Below, in pieces: positions 19,021 to 28,408 of a stretch of DNA of 64,000 nt. Source of the stretch: an uncultured Acetatifactor sp. (GTDB taxonomy: Bacteria; Bacillota; Clostridia; Lachnospirales; Lachnospiraceae); assembly GCA_947625255.1 (NCBI GenBank), contig CANQNT010000003.1, positions 62,001-126,000 of the forward strand. The letters are read 5' to 3'. Made by a program: the position numbers and the translations under genes. Every line of letters begins with the position of its first letter. The first letter of the stretch is position 1. The notes below the pieces were generated by a model. The model did no database searches, had not been told where the DNA came from, and worked only from the letters and a program-made list of their open reading frames with translations.

Positions 19021-19743
19021 TTACGGCTCAATTAAAATGACCGAGATGTTATCCTTTCCGCCATTATCATTGGCCGCTTGTACCAGGGCTTTCGCTTTTT
19101 CCGAAAGTTCCCCTTCTCCGTTCAATATGGAACAGATTTCCGTATCATCCAGCATATTCGTCAGCCCGTCGGAGCACATCAGGATACAGTCTCCCGTTTT
19201 CAGACCAACGTGAAAGATATCGGCCTTAACCGTCTCACTGACTCCCACCGCCCGGGTGATAATGTTTTTGTTAGGATGATTGCGCGCGGTTTCCCGGTCA
19301 ATACTGCCAATTCGGACCATTTCCTCCACAAGGGAATGATCCATGGTGATCTGCCGGATCTCCTGATTTACCACATAGAGCCTGCTGTCACCTACGTTGG
19401 CCACAGTCAGCTCTCTGTCCGTGCAAGTGGCAACCACCACGGTGGTACCCATGCCATATAAAGATTCCTCTTCCTCCGCTTTCTGCCCAATCCACTGGTT
19501 CGCGGTTCCGATCGCCATGCGGATCGCTTCGGGGACATCCTCTTCCGTGCTCTTTGCCAGCTCTTCCACGATGATCTCCACGGTATGTCTGGACGCATAA
19601 TCTCCCCCGTTATGTCCGCCCATTCCATCCGCAACGATAAACAGATTCGGTAATCTCCCCACGGGCTGCTCGGAGGTATAAACATAATCCTGATTCAGTT
19701 TTCTCTTTCTGCCGACATCAGTTATGGAAAATGCTTTCAGCAT
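19021..19743 (-). CDS. stp: PP2C-type serine/threonine phosphatase partner of PrkC
   Basis: Mn/Mg-dependent phosphatase that reverses PrkC phosphorylation. 240 residues, starting MLKAFSITDVGRKRKLNQD. The PPM metal-binding motifs are seen as NQDYVY, VADGMGGHNGGDYAS, MCSDGLTNML and GGKDNISVIL. The start at 19743 has AAGGAGG at good spacing; the longer open frame would add 28 residues. The first 26 bp overlap the end of rlmN, indicating tight coupling. Confidence 0.95.
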   Translation of the reverse strand: MLKAFSITDVGRKRKLNQDYVYTSEQPVGRLPNLFIVADGMGGHNGGDYASRHTVEIIVEELAKSTEEDVPEAIRMAIGTANQWIGQKAEEEESLYGMGTTVVVATCTDRELTVANVGDSRLYVVNQEIRQITMDHSLVEEMVRIGSIDRETARNHPNKNIITRAVGVSETVKADIFHVGLKTGDCILMCSDGLTNMLDDTEICSILNGEGELSEKAKALVQAANDNGGKDNISVILIEP

Positions 19744-20791
19744 CTTGACCTCCTTCCATGTGACGATGCCGCAGCTGACCGCAGGCCCCGTCAATATCTC
19801 TTCCCATCTCTCTTCTAATAGTAACATTTATCTGATTTTTTTCAAGCACATTTTTAAAGGACTGGATCCGGTCCGCCCGGGACTGGACGAAATCCCGCTC
19901 TTTGACAGGGTTCACCGGAATCAGATTCACATGACAGCACAGCTTGCGCGCCAGCGCCGCCAGTTCCCTGGCATCCTGGTCCGTGTCATTGACGCCCTCT
20001 ATCAGACTATACTCAAAGGTGATTCTTCTGCCCGTGTACTGAAAATAATAAGCACAGGCCTCCATCAGCTCCCCGATGGAATAACTCTTGGCCACCGGCA
20101 TCAGGCGTTTCCGCTTCTCGTCCGTAGCCGCGTGTAAGGACAGAGCCAGCGTAATCTGCAGACGCTCCTGCGCCAACTGACGCATCCGCGGAACGATGCC
20201 GCAGGTGGATACCGTCACGCTCCGCTGGCTGATGTGAAGTCCGTTTTCATCCGTCAAAAGCCCCAAGAAACGCAGCAGATTCTCATAATTATCCAATGGC
20301 TCCCCGATTCCCATCACGACCACGTTGGAGACCCGCTCCCCTGTAAGGCGCGTAATGGCGTAAACCTGGTCCAGCATCTCCGAGGGGGTCAAATTGCGCT
20401 CCAGGCCGTCCAGCGTGGACGCGCAGAAGCTACAGCCCATCCGACACCCCACCTGGGAGGAAATGCACACGGAGTTGCCGTGCTTATACTTCATCCAGAC
20501 ACTTTCCACCACATTCCCGTCTTCCAAGGCGAACAAGAACTTTTTCGTCCCGTCCAGGACCGATTCCTGCACCCGTACGGGAAACAAGGCGGTAAAACGA
20601 TAACGCTTCCCGCATTCTTCCCGAAACGCCTTGGAAAGGTTGGTCATCTCTTTGAAGCTTCTCACCAGCTTGACGTGCATCCATTCATAGATCTGCTTTG
20701 CCCGGAAGGACGGCTCCCCCAGGGATAACACTTCTTCCTTTAATTCTGAAAGCGTAAGGGATTTTATGTCCCGTCTGCCATCCTCCATCAT
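19718..20791 (-). CDS. rlmN: Dual-specificity 23S rRNA/tRNA adenine-C2 methyltransferase
   Basis: Radical SAM enzyme methylating A2503 of 23S rRNA and A37 of some tRNAs. 357 residues. The iron-sulfur motif CRMGCSFC (Cys116, 120, 123) lies after the usual N-terminal domain, GEPLDNYEN and the SLHAATDEKR motif are conserved, and the C-terminal CGQL supplies the resolving cysteine. The open frame continues far upstream, but AAGGAGG lies 7 nt before the ATG at 20791, which overlaps the rsmB stop. The C terminus ends with a short extra tail encoded across the stp start. Confidence 0.96.
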   Translation of the reverse strand: MMEDGRRDIKSLTLSELKEEVLSLGEPSFRAKQIYEWMHVKLVRSFKEMTNLSKAFREECGKRYRFTALFPVRVQESVLDGTKKFLFALEDGNVVESVWMKYKHGNSVCISSQVGCRMGCSFCASTLDGLERNLTPSEMLDQVYAITRLTGERVSNVVVMGIGEPLDNYENLLRFLGLLTDENGLHISQRSVTVSTCGIVPRMRQLAQERLQITLALSLHAATDEKRKRLMPVAKSYSIGELMEACAYYFQYTGRRITFEYSLIEGVNDTDQDARELAALARKLCCHVNLIPVNPVKERDFVQSRADRIQSFKNVLEKNQINVTIRREMGRDIDGACGQLRHRHMEGGQDAESIFHN

Positions 20792-22131
20792 TTGGAATCC
20801 TCCTTGCGGCGCAGCCTTGCCAGGAAAAATCCATCGCAGGCGTCTTTGGGCAAAAGCTGTAAAAAACCCTGGCGCGCCCGATCCGACAACGTCTCCGGCA
20901 AATAAGCCTCCATGCTCTCCAACGCAAAAGGGTAGTGTGAGCAGATAAAGCCGCACATTTCTTCATTTTCTTCCCGCCGGATGGTGCAAGTGCTGTAAAG
21001 AAGCACACCTCCCGGCTTCACATATTCCCAGCAGCCCGCCACGATGGCGCGCTGCAGCTTTCCCAACTCGTCAAATTCCCGGGAATCGACACGATATTTG
21101 ATATCCCGTTTCCTGCCTATGACTCCAAGGCCCGAGCATGGCACGTCCATCAGTACCACATCCGCCGTTTCAAACAAGGTCTGATCCGGCCTGGCTGCGT
21201 CCCATTCCTGCAAGACCACGTTCTCCGCCCGCAGCCTGCTCCGATTTTCCTCCATCATCTCCATTTTTCCGGGACCCAAATCCCTGGCCAGCACCCGCTT
21301 CGCCTTTTCCGCGGCATAAAGCGCCTTGCCGCCGGGGGCCGCACAAACATCGATCACAAAATCCTCCGGCCCAATGCCCGCCGCCTCCACGGCTAATATC
21401 GAGCTGACATCCTGAACAGCAAAGGCCCCGTCCGCATATCCCGGCAGGGAATGTACTCCCTCCACCCTTTCCAAAAGATAAGCGTTCTCCAGATAAGGTG
21501 AGGGCTTGACGATCACGCCCATCTCTTCCATCCGGTCCAGATAGACCTGCCGCTTTTCTCTGTCCAATTGGCTTCGGAATCGAATGGACACAGGATGAAT
21601 CTCCTGCAGGCCGCGCAGGATCTCTTCCGTCCCTGAGAAACCATATTCCGCAAGCCAGGGATCGATCAGGGTTTCCGGCATGGAATATCGAATGGACAAA
21701 TACCTCTTTGGCTCCTGAACCGGGTCCGGATAGACCAGCGTCTCCTTTCCCCGGGACAAGGCCCGCAGGACACCATTGACAAATCCTTTGAGGTTCTGAA
21801 ACCCACGCTTTGCCGCCAGCTTTACCGCTTCATTACAGGCCGCGCTGTCCGGGACCCCGTCCATATACAGAATCTGATAGACGCTCAGCCGCATCAGGCA
21901 GTGGATCAGGGGCTTCATTTTCCGCACCGGCACACTGGAAAACCGCTCCAGGCAATAATCCAGCTCCAACTGCCGCTCAATACTCCCCTCCGCCAGGCGC
22001 TTGAAAAAGGCCTTATCCTGGACAGGCAAATAATCGTACTTGTCCAACACGGAACGGATCAGCACATGGGACAATCCCTCTCCCCGCTCCAGGGCCAGCA
22101 GAACGTCCAGCACCATTTCTCTCGTATTCAC
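20788..22131 (-). CDS. rsmB: 16S rRNA (cytosine(967)-C(5))-methyltransferase
   Basis: SAM-dependent m5C methyltransferase of the small subunit. 447 residues: N-terminal NusB-like RNA-binding domain (about 1-140) and catalytic domain with DVCAAPGGKALYAAEKA (SAM binding), DVPCSGLGVIGRKRDI (catalytic-site Cys) and YSTCTIRREENEE (second Cys). The first codons overlap the end of the metallopeptidase gene by 4 bp, and the stop overlaps the rlmN start. Part of the murE-rsgA housekeeping operon. Confidence 0.96.
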   Translation of the reverse strand: MNTREMVLDVLLALERGEGLSHVLIRSVLDKYDYLPVQDKAFFKRLAEGSIERQLELDYCLERFSSVPVRKMKPLIHCLMRLSVYQILYMDGVPDSAACNEAVKLAAKRGFQNLKGFVNGVLRALSRGKETLVYPDPVQEPKRYLSIRYSMPETLIDPWLAEYGFSGTEEILRGLQEIHPVSIRFRSQLDREKRQVYLDRMEEMGVIVKPSPYLENAYLLERVEGVHSLPGYADGAFAVQDVSSILAVEAAGIGPEDFVIDVCAAPGGKALYAAEKAKRVLARDLGPGKMEMMEENRSRLRAENVVLQEWDAARPDQTLFETADVVLMDVPCSGLGVIGRKRDIKYRVDSREFDELGKLQRAIVAGCWEYVKPGGVLLYSTCTIRREENEEMCGFICSHYPFALESMEAYLPETLSDRARQGFLQLLPKDACDGFFLARLRRKEDSK

Positions 22132-22862
22132 GAATCTCTTCTCCTCCGATTGCTTCCAAACAGCAAAACCAGCCGCAGAAGCTGCAGGACGGAAGAAGCC
22201 GCTGCCGCCACATAGGTCAGAGCCGCCGCCCGCAAGACCTTTTTACATCCCTCCGTCTCCTGGGTACCCAGCAAGCCGTACTGGCCGATCTTGGCCACTG
22301 CCCTGCTGGAAGCGTTGAATTCCACGGGCAGGGTGATCAACTGGAACAAAACCGCCAGAGAAAAGGCCCAGATTCCGATCTGAATCAACACCTGGTTCCA
22401 GCCCAGAAGCACGCCGATTAAAATCAAAGGAATTCCCAGATTACTTCCGATATTTACCACGGGAACCAGGGTAGTGCGGATCCTAAGGGGCGCGTATCCC
22501 CTGGAATGCTGGATCGCATGGCCGCATTCATGGGCCGCCACACCCACCGCCGTTACCGAGGCAGATGCGTAATGATCCTGGGACAGGCGCACCACCTTGG
22601 TCCTGGGGTCATAGTGGTCCCCCTGACGGCCGTTAATGCATTCCACGCGCACGTCATACAGACCCTCCCGGTCCAGAATCCGCCTGGCGGCGTCAGCCCC
22701 CGTGATACCGGCCATATTCGGCACCCGACTGTACTTGCTCATGGTGGAGTTTACCAGCGCGCTGGCCCCCAGACAAAGCAGCATCCCGATCAACACCAGA
22801 TAATAGGTGGGATCCCAGAACATTCCCATCCCGTATCCGTAATAACCTCCATAATAAAGCAT
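22128..22862 (-). CDS. YugP-type membrane zinc metallopeptidase
   Basis: Putative membrane-embedded neutral zinc metallopeptidase (Zn_peptidase_2). About 244 residues with the zinc signature HECGHAIQH and four to five hydrophobic segments. The N terminus is Gly/Tyr-rich, then comes a helix (about 15-35). The ATG at 22862 is placed after AGGTGAGAAG; a GTG 9 bp upstream is also possible. It is embedded between fmt and rsmB, a common arrangement in clostridia. Its substrate is unknown. Confidence 0.9.
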   Translation of the reverse strand: MLYYGGYYGYGMGMFWDPTYYLVLIGMLLCLGASALVNSTMSKYSRVPNMAGITGADAARRILDREGLYDVRVECINGRQGDHYDPRTKVVRLSQDHYASASVTAVGVAAHECGHAIQHSRGYAPLRIRTTLVPVVNIGSNLGIPLILIGVLLGWNQVLIQIGIWAFSLAVLFQLITLPVEFNASSRAVAKIGQYGLLGTQETEGCKKVLRAAALTYVAAAASSVLQLLRLVLLFGSNRRRRDS

Positions 22863-22871
22863 TCTTCTCAC

Positions 22872-23930
22872 CTAACCTTCCGACAATTGTTCTCCCGGCA
22901 GAATCTTCATCCCCAACAGAAAGTCATGGGCGCTCATCCGCTTCTTTCCCTCTAACTGCAAGTTGGTGATCCGCAGCGCCCCCCGTCCGGTGCCCACCAC
23001 CAGAGCATCCCTGGTGACCGCCAACACACGTCCGCAGGAATCAGAGGGAACAACCCTTTCCGCGTTTCCCTCCTCATCCGGCCGGGCAGACCCGGTCACG
23101 GCGCCTGCCTCCTGATCCGGCCGGACAGACCCGGTCACGGCGCCTGACGGCATTTCAGCGCCCGCATCCACAGTCTCCTCCATCACGTCCGCCTCCCAGA
23201 TCTTCAGCTGCTTTCCCCGATAGTAGGTATAAGCGCTGGGCCAGGAGGCCATGGCGCGGATTTTTCGTTCGATTGCCTCCGCGCTCTCGGCAAAGTCAAT
23301 CCGGCCCATTTCTTTCCGAATCAGGGGCGCGTAGCAGCTTTTCCCATCCTCCTGAGGTCTGGGGATCAGTTTCCCCGCCTCTAACAGCGGCAGGGCCTCC
23401 ACAATGGCCTCTCCGCCCAGAAGCATCAGCTTGTCATGCAGCGTCTGAGCCGTATCCTTGGGCGCGATGGCCACCTCCTTCTGATACAAAATATCCCCGG
23501 TATCCAGCCCCTCATTCATCTGCATAATGGTGATGCCGGTTTTTTCCTCGCCCGCCAAGAGCACATGCTGAATAGGGGACGCGCCGCGATACTTGGGCAA
23601 AAGAGAGGCATGAATATTAAGGCACCCCCACCCGGGCATGGCCAAAATCTCCGCGGACAGAATCTGCCCGAAAGCGGCCACCACGAAAATGTCCGCAGGG
23701 ATGTGCCTAAGCTCCTCCACGGCCTCCGGCGTTTTAATCCTCCTTGGCTGAAACACCGGAATACCGTGCCGCAGGGCGCATTCCTTCACCGGAGGGAACT
23801 GGGTCTGGCCGCCGCGCCCCCTGGCTTTGTCAGGCTGGGTGACCACGGCCGTGATCTCATGTCCCGCGGCGATCAATGCTTCCAAAGCCCCCACCGCAAA
23901 GTTCGGGGTTCCCATAAACACAATTTTCAT
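22872..23930 (-). CDS. fmt: Methionyl-tRNA formyltransferase with inserted repeat
   Basis: Formylates initiator Met-tRNA using 10-formyl-THF. 352 residues against about 310-315 usually. The formyltransferase domain shows MGTPNFAVGAL, the signature NIHASLLPKYRGASPIQ and the catalytic Asn-His-Asp arrangement. The C-terminal OB-like domain is split by an insert of about 40 residues (around 247-290) with two 13-residue repeats of GAVTGS[V/A]RPD type. The reading frame is kept, so the enzyme is probably active. The neighbour def removes the formyl group. Confidence 0.96.
   Translation of the reverse strand: MKIVFMGTPNFAVGALEALIAAGHEITAVVTQPDKARGRGGQTQFPPVKECALRHGIPVFQPRRIKTPEAVEELRHIPADIFVVAAFGQILSAEILAMPGWGCLNIHASLLPKYRGASPIQHVLLAGEEKTGITIMQMNEGLDTGDILYQKEVAIAPKDTAQTLHDKLMLLGGEAIVEALPLLEAGKLIPRPQEDGKSCYAPLIRKEMGRIDFAESAEAIERKIRAMASWPSAYTYYRGKQLKIWEADVMEETVDAGAEMPSGAVTGSVRPDQEAGAVTGSARPDEEGNAERVVPSDSCGRVLAVTRDALVVGTGRGALRITNLQLEGKKRMSAHDFLLGMKILPGEQLSEG
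23071..23148. repeat. 39-bp tandem duplication inside fmt
   Basis: Two adjacent 39-bp copies (23071-23109 and 23110-23148) differ at only a few bases. Each encodes 13 residues in the fmt frame. The insert lies in a surface linker of the C-terminal domain. Confidence 0.9.
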
Positions 23931-23936
23931 CCGTTC

Positions 23937-24419
23937 TTATTCCTCATCTTCCTCGTCATAGACCGCGTCCATCAGCTCGCCTTCCACCTTTTCCACGTAC
24001 ATGTGCCCGTCCAGGTGATCCAGTTCATGGCAGATCGCCCGGGCCAGCAGCTCCGTCCCTTCCAGTTCAAACGGCTTCATATCCGCGTCCAAGGCTGCGA
24101 CTTTCACATAACTGGGCCGCGTAACCACTCCCGTCTTGCCCGGCACGCTCAGGCAGCCTTCCTGTCCCGTCTGCTCACCGCTGCTCTCCACAATCCTGGG
24201 ATTGATCAAAATATGAGGATCTTCCCCGGTGGTATCGATTACGACGACGCGCTTCAGCACGCCCACCTGGCAGGCCGCCAGGCCGACTCCCGCCGCTTCA
24301 TACATTGTTTCCAGCATATCCTCAATTAATTCCCTTGTCCTGGGCGTCATTTCTTTTACTTCTTTACATCTCTTTGTCAAAACCTCGTCTCCGATTTCGC
24401 GGATGTTTCGGATGGCCAT
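23937..24419 (-). CDS. def: Peptide deformylase
   Basis: Fe/Zn hydrolase removing N-formyl from nascent proteins. 160 residues with motif 1 (GVGLAACQVG), motif 2 (EGCLSVPG) and the metal-binding motif 3 (HELDHLDG), all intact. The C terminus is acidic (DEEDEE). It precedes fmt by 6 bp on the same strand, the classical def-fmt pair, and follows priA by 17 bp. Confidence 0.97.
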   Translation of the reverse strand: MAIRNIREIGDEVLTKRCKEVKEMTPRTRELIEDMLETMYEAAGVGLAACQVGVLKRVVVIDTTGEDPHILINPRIVESSGEQTGQEGCLSVPGKTGVVTRPSYVKVAALDADMKPFELEGTELLARAICHELDHLDGHMYVEKVEGELMDAVYDEEDEE

Positions 24420-24436
24420 TTCGTATTCCCGCCTTT

Positions 24437-26680
24437 CTACATGGTATTGATTGGATCAAAATCAAACTGCACGCTGACTTCCCTGGGCTGCATCTCCTTT
24501 AGCCGCTCCTCCAGCGCATCCTTGACGTTCACAAGTGTATCATAATTTGCATATTTTAGGTAGAAAACAAATCTAAAAATATCATTAATTCTTCCGATAG
24601 AGGCCGGAGCCGGTCCCATAAGGAGCATCCGCCTGGCTACAGGCTCCCTCCCGTCGATGAAAGCGGACGCGGTCCCGGCCAGGCTCTCTGCCAGCCCTTT
24701 CCCCCGCCCCTCTTCCCTGGCGAAGATCTGTACCGCCAGCATATGGGACACGGGAGGGTAGGATAGCATCTCCCGATACAAAATTTCTTCCTGATAAAAA
24801 GCTTCGTAGTCCTGATGAGAGGCATGCACCACGGCATAATGCTCCGGCTGGTAGGTCTGGATGACCACCTCCCCGGGACTTTGTCCGCGGCCCGCCCGGC
24901 CCGCCGCCTGGGTCAGCAACTGAAAAGTCCGCTCTCCCGCCCGAAAGTCCCCGATGGAAAGGGAAAGGTCCGCCGCAATAATCCCCACCAGCGTCACCCC
25001 GGGAAAATCATGTCCCTTGACGATCATCTGGGTCCCGATCAGCACGTCCGCTTCCCCTCCCGCAAAGGCGGCCAGAATCTTCTCATAGCTTCCCTTTTGT
25101 CTGGTGGTATCCGCGTCCATGCGCAGCACCCTGGCCTGTGGATAACGCTCCTTGAGCTTTTCCTCGATCTGCTGGGTGCCGGCCCGGAAAGCGCTGATGT
25201 ATTTGGAGCCGCACTGGGGGCAAACCGTGACCTTTGGCCTCTCATAACCGCAGTAATGACAGATCATCCTGCCGCCCGCGTGTTCCGATAACGACACGTC
25301 GCAGTGGGGACACTTCATCACATAGCCGCAGGAACGGCAGGAAAGAAAGCCCGCATAGCCCCTTCGGTTCAAAAACAGCATACTCTGTTCCCCTTTTCGG
25401 AGCCGATCCTCCAGAAGCTCCTGCAGCTTCCGGCTGAAAATGGACCGGTTGCCGCTCTTCAGCTCCTCTCGCAAATCCACGGTATAGACCTTGGGCAGGT
25501 TTCCGCCCGTCAGACGCTCCCGCAGCCGGAACAGCCGGTATTCCCCCTTCATCGCCCGATAATAAGATTCCAACGAAGGCGTGGCACTGCCCAGCACCAC
25601 ACTGGCCCCATGCAGCCTGGCCACCTCCAGGGCCGTTTCCCGGGCATGGTACTTCGGCGTGTTCTCACTTTTGTAGCTCCCCTCGTGTTCCTCGTCCATG
25701 ACGATCAGGCCAATCCTGGGAAAAGGAGTGAAAAGCGCGGAACGGGGTCCGATGATCACGTCAATCTCCCCGTTTTTGGCCCGTTGACACTGGTCATATT
25801 TTTCCCCGGCGGATAGGGAGGAGTTGATCAGACTTACCCGATCCCCGAACCGCTGATAGAACCGCACCAGGGTCTGATAGGTCAAAGCAATCTCCGGAAT
25901 CAGGAAAATCGCCTGCCTGCCTCTGGCAACTATCTGCTCAATGAGAGCCATATAGACCTCGGTCTTGCCGCTCCCCGTGATGCCGTGGATCAGGTAAGTT
26001 TCCCGCCTGCCCGCGTCATAATCCGTCAGGACCTGCGTCACGATGGCCTGTTGGTCGGGACTTAAGACTTTCCGATCCCCGTCTGCCTCACGCTGCCCCA
26101 CAGGGTTGCGGTACCCGCTCTCTGTCACCACGGACACAAGCTCCGCCCTCTCCAGGATGCGCACCGTCGCGGCAGACACGCCCAGCTTGGAAGTGATCCA
26201 CTCATAAGGCAGGGTCTGGTTGTTCAAAAGCTCCCGCAGCAGCTTTTCCTTGGCGGACTGCTTCTTTCTAGCGGCCTCGCCCAAGGCGCTGATCAGTTCC
26301 TCCGTCCCGGCCTTGCGCACCACCATTCGGCGCGTCAGCTTCCCTACAGAATGCTTGGCCGGAAGCACTGTCTTCAGGGCCTGGATCATGGTAGAACCAT
26401 AATTTTTATGCATCCATCCGGCCAGACGGATCAGGTTGGATTCTACGGTGACACCCCCTTGGGCGATGGCGCGGATCTCCTTGATGCGGGCAGGGTCAAA
26501 GTCGCATTGATCCGTGATGTCGATGACGAAACCACGGATAACCTTGTCGGATTTTCCAAAAGGAACCAGCACCTCCATCCCCACCTCCAGGTTCGAAAGA
26601 AGACGCTCGGGAATCCGATATTGAAAAGGACGATCCAGTTTTTCATGGGAAATGTCTATGATCACGTCTGCGTAAGGCAT
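24437..26680 (-). CDS. priA: Primosomal replication helicase PriA
   Basis: 3'-5' helicase that reloads the replisome at stalled forks. 747 residues: N-terminal 3'DNA-binding domain and winged helix (about 1-200), Walker A GITGSGKTE, helicase box DEEHEGSYK, a zinc module with cysteine pairs from CRSCGYVMKCPHC to CPQCGSKY, helicase motifs in the C lobe (GTQMIVKGHDFPGV, AGRAGRG) and the C-terminal domain. Its 5' end overlaps murE by 19 bp. Confidence 0.97.
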   Translation of the reverse strand: MPYADVIIDISHEKLDRPFQYRIPERLLSNLEVGMEVLVPFGKSDKVIRGFVIDITDQCDFDPARIKEIRAIAQGGVTVESNLIRLAGWMHKNYGSTMIQALKTVLPAKHSVGKLTRRMVVRKAGTEELISALGEAARKKQSAKEKLLRELLNNQTLPYEWITSKLGVSAATVRILERAELVSVVTESGYRNPVGQREADGDRKVLSPDQQAIVTQVLTDYDAGRRETYLIHGITGSGKTEVYMALIEQIVARGRQAIFLIPEIALTYQTLVRFYQRFGDRVSLINSSLSAGEKYDQCQRAKNGEIDVIIGPRSALFTPFPRIGLIVMDEEHEGSYKSENTPKYHARETALEVARLHGASVVLGSATPSLESYYRAMKGEYRLFRLRERLTGGNLPKVYTVDLREELKSGNRSIFSRKLQELLEDRLRKGEQSMLFLNRRGYAGFLSCRSCGYVMKCPHCDVSLSEHAGGRMICHYCGYERPKVTVCPQCGSKYISAFRAGTQQIEEKLKERYPQARVLRMDADTTRQKGSYEKILAAFAGGEADVLIGTQMIVKGHDFPGVTLVGIIAADLSLSIGDFRAGERTFQLLTQAAGRAGRGQSPGEVVIQTYQPEHYAVVHASHQDYEAFYQEEILYREMLSYPPVSHMLAVQIFAREEGRGKGLAESLAGTASAFIDGREPVARRMLLMGPAPASIGRINDIFRFVFYLKYANYDTLVNVKDALEERLKEMQPREVSVQFDFDPINTM

Positions 26681-28146
26681 TCTTTTTCCTCGCGTAAAAT
26701 CTCCTTGATCAAGGTGCGCTCATCCATGGGATACTTCACACCCTTGATCTCCTGATAGTCCTCATGTCCCTTGCCCGCCAGGACGATAATATCTCCGGGC
26801 CGGGCATGAAGGATGGCATAACGGATGGCCTCCTTGCGGTCACAAATCTCCACATAGGCTCCGGTGGTTTTGTTGATTCCAATTTTGATATCATCAATGA
26901 TGGCCTGAGGCTCCTCGAAACGCGGATTGTCCGAAGTGATGATGGTCAGATCGGCCAGACGGCCGCTCACCTCCCCCATTTCATAGCGGCGCAGCACGGA
27001 ACGATTGCCGCCGCAGCCAAAGAGACAGACCAGTCTGTGGGGATGGTATTCCCTCAGGGTCCCCAATAAGCTTTCCAGAGCCATGGCATTATGGGCATAA
27101 TCGATTAACAGGGTGAACTGGTCAGAAATCTTCACCATCTCAATGCGCCCCTTGACGTGAACCGCCAGCAGGGAGCGCTGAATATCGTCCTCCCGAATAC
27201 GGAAGTGGCGGCATATCGCAATGGCCGTCAAAGCGTTGTACACACTGAACCGCCCCGGCGCGGCCACCTCCGCGTCAAAATCCATCAGTCCCTCCACATG
27301 GAAAGAAACACCCAGCTCCCCGGGCTTGTTGACCAGCTGCAGATTCGCGGCCCGCAGATCCACTCCCTCGCTCAGTCCGAACCGCTCAATCTGGCAGGTA
27401 TGCCCTGCGATAACCTGATCGCAATGGACGTCATCCCCATTCACGATCCCCACACGGCATTGCCGGAACAACAGGCTCTTGCAGGCCAGATACTCCTCAA
27501 AGCTTTCATGCTCGTTGGGTCCGATATGGTCCGGCTCCAGATTGGTGAAAATCCCATAATCAAATACAAAGCCCTGGGTCCTATGCAGCTTCAGCGCCTG
27601 GGAAGACACCTCCATGACCACCACGTCCATGCCGGCCTCCACCATTTTGGCGAAATCTTCCTGGAGATAATAGGATTCCGGCGTGGTATTGGTGGCGTGG
27701 ATGTGCTCCTTGCCGATGACCACTTCAATGGTTCCCACCAATCCCACATGATAGCCCGCGTTTTCCAAAATGGACTTGACCAAGTAAGTGGTAGTGGTCT
27801 TCCCCTTGGTCCCCGTAACGCCGATCACTTTGAGTTTCCGGGCCGGATGCCCGAAATAAGCCGCCGAAATGAAAGCCATGGCATAGCGCGTGTCCGCCAC
27901 CCGCAGAACCGTCACATCCTCCGCGACACCGCCCACCTCTTCGGAAGTCACCAATACCCCGGCTCCCCGTGCCGTCACGTCCGCCGCATAAGCGTGACCG
28001 TCGAAATTCGCCCCTACAATACAGATAAACAGACACCCTTCCGTCAGCCGTGCCCTGGAATCAAAAAAAACGCCGGTCACTTCCCGATCCAGACTTCCCT
28101 GCACACATTTATATTCCAAGCCTTCCAACAAATCCAAAAGCTTCAT
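26662..28146 (-). CDS. murE: UDP-MurNAc-tripeptide synthetase, meso-DAP type
   Basis: Adds the third stem-peptide residue. 494 residues starting MKLLDLLEGL; AGGAGG precedes this ATG, whereas the open frame runs 36 bp further. P-loop GTKGKTTT, the carbamylated-lysine region and the specificity motif DNPR (in SDNPRFEEP) are visible; DNPR marks the meso-diaminopimelate-adding enzyme. As the first gene of a ten-gene minus-strand run ending at rsgA, it ties wall synthesis to translation and signalling genes. murF is not in the window. Confidence 0.97.
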   Translation of the reverse strand: MKLLDLLEGLEYKCVQGSLDREVTGVFFDSRARLTEGCLFICIVGANFDGHAYAADVTARGAGVLVTSEEVGGVAEDVTVLRVADTRYAMAFISAAYFGHPARKLKVIGVTGTKGKTTTTYLVKSILENAGYHVGLVGTIEVVIGKEHIHATNTTPESYYLQEDFAKMVEAGMDVVVMEVSSQALKLHRTQGFVFDYGIFTNLEPDHIGPNEHESFEEYLACKSLLFRQCRVGIVNGDDVHCDQVIAGHTCQIERFGLSEGVDLRAANLQLVNKPGELGVSFHVEGLMDFDAEVAAPGRFSVYNALTAIAICRHFRIREDDIQRSLLAVHVKGRIEMVKISDQFTLLIDYAHNAMALESLLGTLREYHPHRLVCLFGCGGNRSVLRRYEMGEVSGRLADLTIITSDNPRFEEPQAIIDDIKIGINKTTGAYVEICDRKEAIRYAILHARPGDIIVLAGKGHEDYQEIKGVKYPMDERTLIKEILREEKECLTQT

Positions 28147-28280
28147 TCGAACCCTCCTTTTCAGATCCAGAAACAAACACACATACCTGATTCCATTTTA
28201 CTCCATTTTGCAATTTTCTACCACCCTTTTTTTTGAAAAACAAAAGATTGTGCCATCCTTATGCAAAAAGTCCTTATGCA

Positions 28281-28316
28281 AAACGCGGAAAGAGCTTCTT
28301 TGCTCTTTCCGCGTTT
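28281..28316. terminator. Strong hairpin after cyclophilin gene
   Basis: A perfect 15-bp stem (28281-28295 with 28302-28316) closed by a 6-nt loop, ending in AAACGC/GCGTTT. On the minus strand it is followed by TTTTGC only, so the U tract is short. It lies about 90 bp after the minus-strand peptidylprolyl isomerase gene and upstream of murE. Confidence 0.75.
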
Positions 28317-28408
28317 AACCATCCTCTTCGCTCTGTCGCGCCCTGCGCCTTTCAATATCCAAAACACGCCGCCTTTTTCTTTCCTCAGCGACCGGCACTT
28401 ATCGGCGC

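Noticed and set aside
27157-28236. Plus-strand open frame of 359 codons
   Set aside because: Antisense to murE; the minus-strand product has all Mur ligase motifs.
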